A stretch of 64,000 nt of DNA from Casp-actino8 sp044358015 (lineage in GTDB: Bacteria; Actinomycetota; Acidimicrobiia; Acidimicrobiales; Ilumatobacteraceae): positions 1-64,000 of the forward strand of contig JBIKOO010000001.1 in NCBI GenBank assembly GCA_044358015.1, in the 5' to 3' direction. The position numbers were made by a program, and so were the translations under genes. A model generated the notes under the pieces. The model was not told the DNA's origin. It did not search any database and worked only from the letters and a program-made list of their open reading frames with translations. Below, piece by piece: positions 59,305 to 64,000 of this stretch; within the stretch, counting starts at the first letter, position 1; every line of letters begins with the position of its first letter.

Positions 59305-59750
59305 GCATTTCAGTAGGCGATCAAGCACCTAACTTTTCACTACCCGGCACGGCTAGTAAGTCATATTCACTTGGTGACTACAGCGGCAATCCAGTCGTTC
59401 TGGTGTTCTACCCAGGTGACGACACCCCAGTCTGTACGAAGCAACTCAACACATACAACAACGAATTATCTGAGTTTGAACAACTTGAAGCGCAAGTCCT
59501 AGCGATATCGGCACAAGATGTTTCAAGCCACGAGGAGTTCTCTGGCAAACACGGTTTCAAATTTCCCCTCCTAGCTGACGTCAACAAAGAAGTTGCGGCC
59601 TTGTATGGCACGCTCGGACCACTTGGTTTTCCCCGTCGAAGTGTTTTCGTCGTAGATCGTCAAGGCAAAATCGTGTACGCCCACCGGGCATTGGCTGGTT
59701 TGACTTTCCGTTCGGTCGATGACATCACTGCGGCAATCAAGAAGTGCTGA
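59301..59750 (+). CDS. bcp: Peroxiredoxin, BCP/AhpE-like
   Basis: 149 residues. The thioredoxin-fold peroxidatic motif is VLVFYPGDDTPVCTKQ (Cys in PVCT), followed by SAQDVSSHEEFSGKHGFKFPLL and the closing PRRSVFVVDRQGKIVYAHR. The only other Cys is the very last residue, so an intramolecular disulfide is uncertain, and it may work as a 1-Cys enzyme reduced by mycothiol or another thiol. It is coupled to yebC and faces the lipase-like gene. Confidence 0.9.
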   Translation: MSISVGDQAPNFSLPGTASKSYSLGDYSGNPVVLVFYPGDDTPVCTKQLNTYNNELSEFEQLEAQVLAISAQDVSSHEEFSGKHGFKFPLLADVNKEVAALYGTLGPLGFPRRSVFVVDRQGKIVYAHRALAGLTFRSVDDITAAIKKC

Positions 59751-59764
59751 TCAACCTCAATCAG

Positions 59765-61696
59765 TTAGCCGTCAATCTGCGTCCCGACACACGGACCGTC
59801 ACCACAGACGTTTTGTAATTGTCCACCGAGCAGGAAGCCCAACGCCTGCACCAGAACGAGCGCTTCATCGCTGCCTGCTCCGTGTGGGTCAAGTCCAAAT
59901 TCTGGCTGAGATGGTGCAGCAGCACCTATCGGCGGAGCAGGGGTGCCGAAGTCCCAAATCACCAATGCTGAACCATCAAAGGGGTACGACTCAATCGGGT
60001 CAATTCCCCAAAATGGAGTTTTTGATGAACTTCGACCGTCCTTCAAAGATGGCGAGTGCACTTTGGCACTGATTGTGCGGGCCAGTAACTCCGTCCCTAT
60101 GTTGGCCACTTGATGATCACCAAAAGCCTCAACCAACAGTACGTCTTTCGATTCGATTCCTTGGTATGGATTTGATGTCAGGTGTTGCACATAGCCACCG
60201 TTCTCGCCGCGATCCCACAAAAGTTGGACTAATGCCAGTGCGGTGATTTGATCCTCGGGTTTTGTATAGGACTTGTCAAAGATGACTTGAAACTCGGGCC
60301 AATCACTTGACCGCGGCAGAAGAAGCGAATAGTTCATACCCGGCACCCCAAGAACGGCGCGACGCCATTCCGTTGAAATTGCCGATGCGGCTCCGCCCAA
60401 AATTCCGCCTTGACTATTACCAACGAAAACCGTTGAGTCAGCTTTCAAAATGGGAGAGCCATTTGCATTTTGGAAAGCTGGATCTGCCACAAAACCGAGA
60501 GGACTGTTCGTCAGTCGACCGAGCATCTGGAACGCGATGTGACCTTGCAGCATGCGGTCAACTTGTTCGTTGAATCGGCTCATGTCAGCCAAAATCCCGG
60601 CGAGGTTCGCGACATCTTCAGTTGCCATACCTAACCAGTCAACAGCACATGCCCCAATCATTCCCTGACCTGCGAAAGTGCCAAAGAAATCAACTTGATC
60701 TCGTGAGCCCATCAACCCATGGCCGTAGAGCAGCGCTGGTACTGGACTTATAACTTCATTCGGGATCACACAACGGTAAGCAGCTTCGTAAGTTGGATGG
60801 TCGGGATTCACTGCAGGGTTACCGGCCGCATCAAATAAAAGTTTGCCGCCAGGTGATCCGTCATTGTCCAGAAAGTTCGGTATCTCTAAGGTTCCGTCAA
60901 TAGTTTGAACATCACCTGGCGTTACCGAGTCGACAGTGAATTTTGGAACTCCATCACCAATCTGTTCGTATGCAACCGAACGTTCGAAAAGCAATCGACT
61001 TGATAGCGATTCTTCGCTCGCAACCGTGAAACTCCATTGGCGACTGTTCAGATCAATATCGACTGGTTGGTCCTGACTATTAACAAGGTCACCAATCGTT
61101 ACTTGATATGTATGGCCCTCTGCTAACGCAACAGCTGGACGAAGGGTGACTAATCCCGACCTATCTAACTCTCCCCAAAATGGCCAATCGGTGTTCGAGT
61201 CAATATCGCGTAACGAAACCGGATTTGAGTCGGTCAACGAATTTTCAATTTCAGTTGAGTCAGGCACGCCGCTTTTTTCTAAGTCAACATCAGGAGCAGA
61301 AAAAATGATGACTGAGTTTGGTGAGAATCCATCACCACGATTTTGATCTGTGACATCGATAGCTATCCCGTCAACGTTGACAGGGGTGGCGTCGCCTGGA
61401 ATGGCCAAACGGCGACCTGTGGGCATGCTTGAATCTGCGACGGTTAGTCGATTGTCGGGCCACGGCAATAAGCACGTCAACACACCGGGCTGTTCACAAG
61501 TGGGCAGGACAGTGTCTGCGCCATTGACTGGGCTCTCGGGAGCAGAACTATCTTCGGGGGAGCCCGTGGAGAGATCTGTCGTCGAGGCGAGTGAACCGGA
61601 GTCAGAGGATCCTGAACAGGCTGCCAACGAGGCGACTAGCCCGATCACCAATACTGACAGAGCAGTCATTTGACTAAAGTTTCGTTCTGTACGCAT
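59765..61696 (-). CDS. Lipase-like alpha/beta hydrolase lipoprotein
   Basis: 643 residues from ATG 61696. The signal peptide ends in a lipobox VASLAAC, then a Ser/Thr/Asp-rich linker. Residues 60-260 look like an Ig-like (Big_5-type) region with RLAIPGDATPVNVDGIAI and LRPAVALAEGHTYQVTIGDLV. The hydrolase follows: VPALLYGHGLMGSRDQVDFF (oxyanion region), VFVGNSQGGILGG (nucleophile Ser), an acid near VEAFGDHQV and a His in LDPHGAGSDE. This layout resembles Pla-1/cef-type extracellular lipases. In-frame ATGs at 61723 and 61711 are alternative starts. Confidence 0.82.
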   Translation of the reverse strand: MRTERNFSQMTALSVLVIGLVASLAACSGSSDSGSLASTTDLSTGSPEDSSAPESPVNGADTVLPTCEQPGVLTCLLPWPDNRLTVADSSMPTGRRLAIPGDATPVNVDGIAIDVTDQNRGDGFSPNSVIIFSAPDVDLEKSGVPDSTEIENSLTDSNPVSLRDIDSNTDWPFWGELDRSGLVTLRPAVALAEGHTYQVTIGDLVNSQDQPVDIDLNSRQWSFTVASEESLSSRLLFERSVAYEQIGDGVPKFTVDSVTPGDVQTIDGTLEIPNFLDNDGSPGGKLLFDAAGNPAVNPDHPTYEAAYRCVIPNEVISPVPALLYGHGLMGSRDQVDFFGTFAGQGMIGACAVDWLGMATEDVANLAGILADMSRFNEQVDRMLQGHIAFQMLGRLTNSPLGFVADPAFQNANGSPILKADSTVFVGNSQGGILGGAASAISTEWRRAVLGVPGMNYSLLLPRSSDWPEFQVIFDKSYTKPEDQITALALVQLLWDRGENGGYVQHLTSNPYQGIESKDVLLVEAFGDHQVANIGTELLARTISAKVHSPSLKDGRSSSKTPFWGIDPIESYPFDGSALVIWDFGTPAPPIGAAAPSQPEFGLDPHGAGSDEALVLVQALGFLLGGQLQNVCGDGPCVGTQIDG

Positions 61697-61739
61697 GCTC
61701 AACAATGCCATGTTCCACGACATAGGGCGATCAATCCGT

Positions 61740-61745
61740 TATGAT
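61740..61745 (+). promoter_or_regulatory. Predicted -10 box of ruvC
   Basis: TATGAT ends 7 bases before ATG 61753, which supports that start over the ATG at 61741, which overlaps the hexamer itself. Confidence 0.5.
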
Positions 61746-61752
61746 CGTACGC

Positions 61753-62337
61753 ATGTTCGTACCGAGCGACCCCACGACGACGAAGCGAAGCGTGCACCGT
61801 GTCCTCGGGATAGACCCTGGCTTGACTCGTTGTGGTTATGCCGTGATCGACGCTCTCGGCTCTCAGCAGGCCAGCGCCGTCTCGCTTGGGGTCCTACGAA
61901 CTCCGCCAACGATGCCATTACCCGAGCGACTTGCCTGCCTGCATCGCGATATCAGCGATCTTCTCCAAGAGTTTGAACCGCAAACAGTGGTCGTTGAGCA
62001 ATTGTTTTTTCAGGTCAATGTACGAACGGCCATGAGTGTCGGGCAGGCCAGTGGCCTGGCTCTCGCGCTGGCATCCGCTGCTGGGTGCACTGTGGTTCAA
62101 TACACCCCAAATCAGGTCAAAGAAACGATCACTGGTTGGGGGGGAGCAGACAAGTTACAAGTGCAGCGTATGGTTCAGGTACGCCTCGGCCTGAACTCGC
62201 TTCCACAACCGGCCGATGCTGCCGACGCCGCTGCACTTGCTCTTTGCCACCTGGCGGTTTCTCCGATGCATCAAAAACTTATTGCCGCTGGTGCCGAGTC
62301 AATTCATGGTCGTGCTCGAAGTCGAAAGACGGCCTGA
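61753..62337 (+). CDS. ruvC: Holliday junction resolvase RuvC
   Basis: 194 residues. The RNase H-fold acid set is VLGIDPGLTRCGYAVID (first Asp), VVVEQLFFQVNVRTA (Glu) and ADAADAAALALCH (Asp pair). It cuts four-way junctions migrated by RuvAB. About 20 extra N-terminal residues precede the first strand. It leads the ruvC-ruvA-ruvB operon, 18 bases before ruvA. Confidence 0.93.
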   Translation: MFVPSDPTTTKRSVHRVLGIDPGLTRCGYAVIDALGSQQASAVSLGVLRTPPTMPLPERLACLHRDISDLLQEFEPQTVVVEQLFFQVNVRTAMSVGQASGLALALASAAGCTVVQYTPNQVKETITGWGGADKLQVQRMVQVRLGLNSLPQPADAADAAALALCHLAVSPMHQKLIAAGAESIHGRARSRKTA

Positions 62338-62355
62338 CATGAAAGATTGTCCGTC

Positions 62356-62952
62356 ATGATCGGTTCACTACGCGGAACAGTTCTCGAACGACACGGTGAA
62401 GGAACCACCTTGATCGAAGTCAATGGAGTCGGTTATCTCGTGACCGTGACACCTCGAACCTTGGCTGAACTTGAACCAACCTCACCAGCCTTTTTATACA
62501 TTCATCACCATATTCGCGAAGATGCCCAAACGTTGTTTGGCTTCTTGACACGGGACGAGAAAAACACATTTCAGACTTTGCTCGCAACTCATGGTGTCGG
62601 CCCATCACTCGCCATGGCAGTTCTTGGCACCTTGTCGCCGGTTGCACTCTTTGAAGTTGTGGCATCTTCCGATCTTGCAGCTCTCACAATGGTTCCAGGG
62701 GTCGGTAAAAAAACTGCCGAACGATTGCTCATTGAACTCAAGAACCGATTGTCGTTGCCCATTCTTGATAATCACGAACCATCCAACGGCACCAGACCGA
62801 GCGTCATTTCTGATGTACGTGAAGCCTTGTTAGGTCTTGGCTACATCGAATCAGAAATTCGCGAAGTTCTCCGCGATGTTTCAGTAGAAGACGGAGCCGA
62901 GACCCTCTTACGAGATGCACTACAAGCGCTAGGAGCCCGTCGTGCGGGATGA
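62356..62952 (+). CDS. ruvA: Holliday junction branch migration protein RuvA
   Basis: 198 residues. MIGSLRGTVLERHGEGTTLI opens the OB-fold, and the helix-hairpin-helix motifs are in LATHGVGPSLAMAVLG and MVPGVGKKTAERLLIELKNR. A flexible linker and domain III (VREALLGLGYIESEIREVL) follow, which contact RuvB. ATG 62356 matches the family; a TTG at 62347 is rejected. It overlaps ruvB by 11 bases. Confidence 0.95.
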   Translation: MIGSLRGTVLERHGEGTTLIEVNGVGYLVTVTPRTLAELEPTSPAFLYIHHHIREDAQTLFGFLTRDEKNTFQTLLATHGVGPSLAMAVLGTLSPVALFEVVASSDLAALTMVPGVGKKTAERLLIELKNRLSLPILDNHEPSNGTRPSVISDVREALLGLGYIESEIREVLRDVSVEDGAETLLRDALQALGARRAG

Positions 62953-63964
62953 ATTTCTTGATCCACAAATTAGTGATGTCGTTGAAGAATCAGATGAGTC
63001 TGGTCTTCGGCCAAAACATCTTGAAGAGTTCATTGGGCAACGTGAACTGAAAGAAAAGTTGGGCATTGTTCTCGAGGCTGCACGTCGTCGTGGCGAAGCG
63101 GCTGACCATCTCTTATTCGCTGGGCCCCCAGGCTTAGGAAAGACCACCTTGTCAAGCATCATTGCGGCCGAAATGGGCGTGCGCCTACACATCACATCAG
63201 GTCCTGCCCTTGAACGGGCCGGCGACCTCGCAGCGATATTGACGAAACTTGAACCATCAGATGTTTTATTCATTGACGAAATTCATCGTCTCAGCCGAGT
63301 TGTCGAAGAAATTTTGTATCCCGCAATGGAGGATTTCAAACTCGACATCGTGGTCGGTAAAGGTCCGGCCGCATCAAGTATTCGATTGGCGTTACCACGA
63401 TTCACATTGGTCGGAGCAACAACTCGTACCGGAATGATCACCGGTCCATTACGTGACCGCTTCGGATTAGTGGCCCGTCTTGATTACTACGACGAAGACG
63501 AACTTCATGCCATTGTTCGGCGCGCCGCAGGCATCCTTGATGTGTCAATTGATGAAGACGGCTCACATCAGATAGCACGACGAAGTCGAGGAACACCCCG
63601 TATCGCGAATCGCTTACTTCGTCGAGTCCGCGACTTTGCCGAAGTACGCGGCGACGGCAAGATCACTGGTGCTATTGCTGATGAAGGTCTCGCAGTCTTT
63701 GGCGTCGATCACCGCGGCCTTGACAAGGTTGATCGTGCGATTCTGTCGTCGTTGTGTCAGCAGTTCAATGGGGGACCAGTCGGACTTTCAACATTGGCTA
63801 TCGGTATCGGCGAACAGTCCGAAACAGTTGAAGATGTGTATGAGCCATTTTTGATCCAACAGGGATTTATTGCGCGCACACCACGAGGCCGCGTTGCTAT
63901 GCCAGCGGCCTGGGCCCACCTCGGTCTCACTGCACCTCAGCAAGTTCCTGGTTTATTCTCCTAG
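62942..63964 (+). CDS. ruvB: Holliday junction branch migration ATPase RuvB
   Basis: 340 residues. GLRPKHLEEFIGQRELKEKL opens it; Walker A is FAGPPGLGKTTLSS, Walker B VLFIDEIHRL, sensor 1 LVGATTRTGMITGPLRDRF and the winged helix has RTPRGRVAMPAAWAHLG. It drives branch migration with RuvA. GTG 62942 has AGGAG six bases upstream and lies within the end of ruvA. Confidence 0.96.
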   Translation: MRDEFLDPQISDVVEESDESGLRPKHLEEFIGQRELKEKLGIVLEAARRRGEAADHLLFAGPPGLGKTTLSSIIAAEMGVRLHITSGPALERAGDLAAILTKLEPSDVLFIDEIHRLSRVVEEILYPAMEDFKLDIVVGKGPAASSIRLALPRFTLVGATTRTGMITGPLRDRFGLVARLDYYDEDELHAIVRRAAGILDVSIDEDGSHQIARRSRGTPRIANRLLRRVRDFAEVRGDGKITGAIADEGLAVFGVDHRGLDKVDRAILSSLCQQFNGGPVGLSTLAIGIGEQSETVEDVYEPFLIQQGFIARTPRGRVAMPAAWAHLGLTAPQQVPGLFS

Positions 63965-63967
63965 AAT
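63962..63967 (+). promoter_or_regulatory. Predicted -10 box of queA
   Basis: TAGAAT (its TAG is the ruvB stop), 7 bases, GTG 63975. Confidence 0.5.
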
Positions 63968-63974
63968 TCAGCCG

Positions 63975-64000
63975 GTGCGACTGTCTGATTTTGATTACGA
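63975..64000 (+). CDS. queA: Start of tRNA preQ1 S-adenosylmethionine ribosyltransferase-isomerase QueA (3' truncated)
   Basis: Only eight full codons are in the window: GTG then RLSDFDY. QueA proteins typically begin MRxSDFDYELP, and queA often follows ruvB in bacteria, so the assignment is likely but rests on a very short match. A -10-like box lies seven bases upstream. It would convert preQ1 in tRNA to epoxyqueuosine. Confidence 0.6.

Noticed and set aside
1..64000. Insertion sequences, prophage, CRISPR arrays, tRNA or rRNA
   Set aside because: No transposase, integrase, phage or Cas-like protein, no regularly spaced repeats, and no rRNA or tRNA sequence was recognised. The gene order is largely that of core chromosome.

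Overview
The window looks like a stretch of a chromosome from a mid-GC actinobacterium. The evidence is a set of lineage-typical genes: the bacterial proteasome activator Bpa, the mycothiol ligase MshC, an F420:NADP oxidoreductase, GuaB1, DUF3151, and the phosphatidylinositol mannoside enzymes PgsA, PatA-like and PimA-like. Two gene orders match those of mycobacteria: alaS-ruvX-mltG-aroE-aroC-aroK-aroB-aroQ-pepQ-efp-nusB and thrS-HIT-(X)-pgsA-acyltransferase. Composition near 50% GC by eye, a LivJ-type uptake system and lipid-metabolism genes suggest an aquatic Acidimicrobiia relative; that class-level placement is inference. I see no insertion sequence, prophage, CRISPR array, rRNA or tRNA. 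The longest gene-free stretch is about 260 bases.

Layout. 1-3807: branched-chain amino acid ABC transporter (livM partial, livG, livF) facing a convergent substrate-binding lipoprotein whose two halves are in swapped order. 3984-13571: enoyl-CoA hydratase, nitroreductase, J-domain protein, Sua5, two alpha/beta hydrolases, GuaB1, cmk-plsC, M18 aminopeptidase and a histidine phosphatase. 13641-19398: DUF3151, mobA, rhodanese, RNase D, a small acidic protein, typA and a Cys-rich protein. 19461-30330: the alaS to nusB cluster with five shikimate genes, then an Rrf2 regulator. 30456-42428: phosphatase-superfamily protein, bpa, dnaE, DUF35/thiolase pair, fabI, F420:NADP reductase, mshC and a PlsC. 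42489-54299: thrS, HIT and phosphatidylinositol mannoside genes, split by a four-gene MacAB-like export cassette and an LLM-family gene. 54360-64000: lemA-htpX-DUF3048, pdxS-pdxT-yebC-bcp, a lipase-like lipoprotein, ruvC-ruvA-ruvB and the first codons of queA.

The strongest unusual signals are these. (1) The LivJ-type binding protein at 2425-3807 appears circularly permuted: the canonical C-terminal segment comes first and the canonical N-terminal segment second, in one open frame. (2) The membrane-fusion protein at 48061-50202 carries a peptidoglycan-binding-like domain and about three Calx-beta repeats between the two halves of its adaptor. (3) Around twenty genes have a TANNNT hexamer 5-9 bases (mostly exactly 6) before the start codon and no Shine-Dalgarno sequence, which points to widespread leaderless transcription. 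(4) An 18-base perfect inverted repeat with competing internal pairings lies between livF and the binding-protein gene.

Start codons were chosen from Shine-Dalgarno sequences, leaderless -10 boxes, family N-termini and operon overlaps. Homology calls come from reading motifs by eye, not from database searches.
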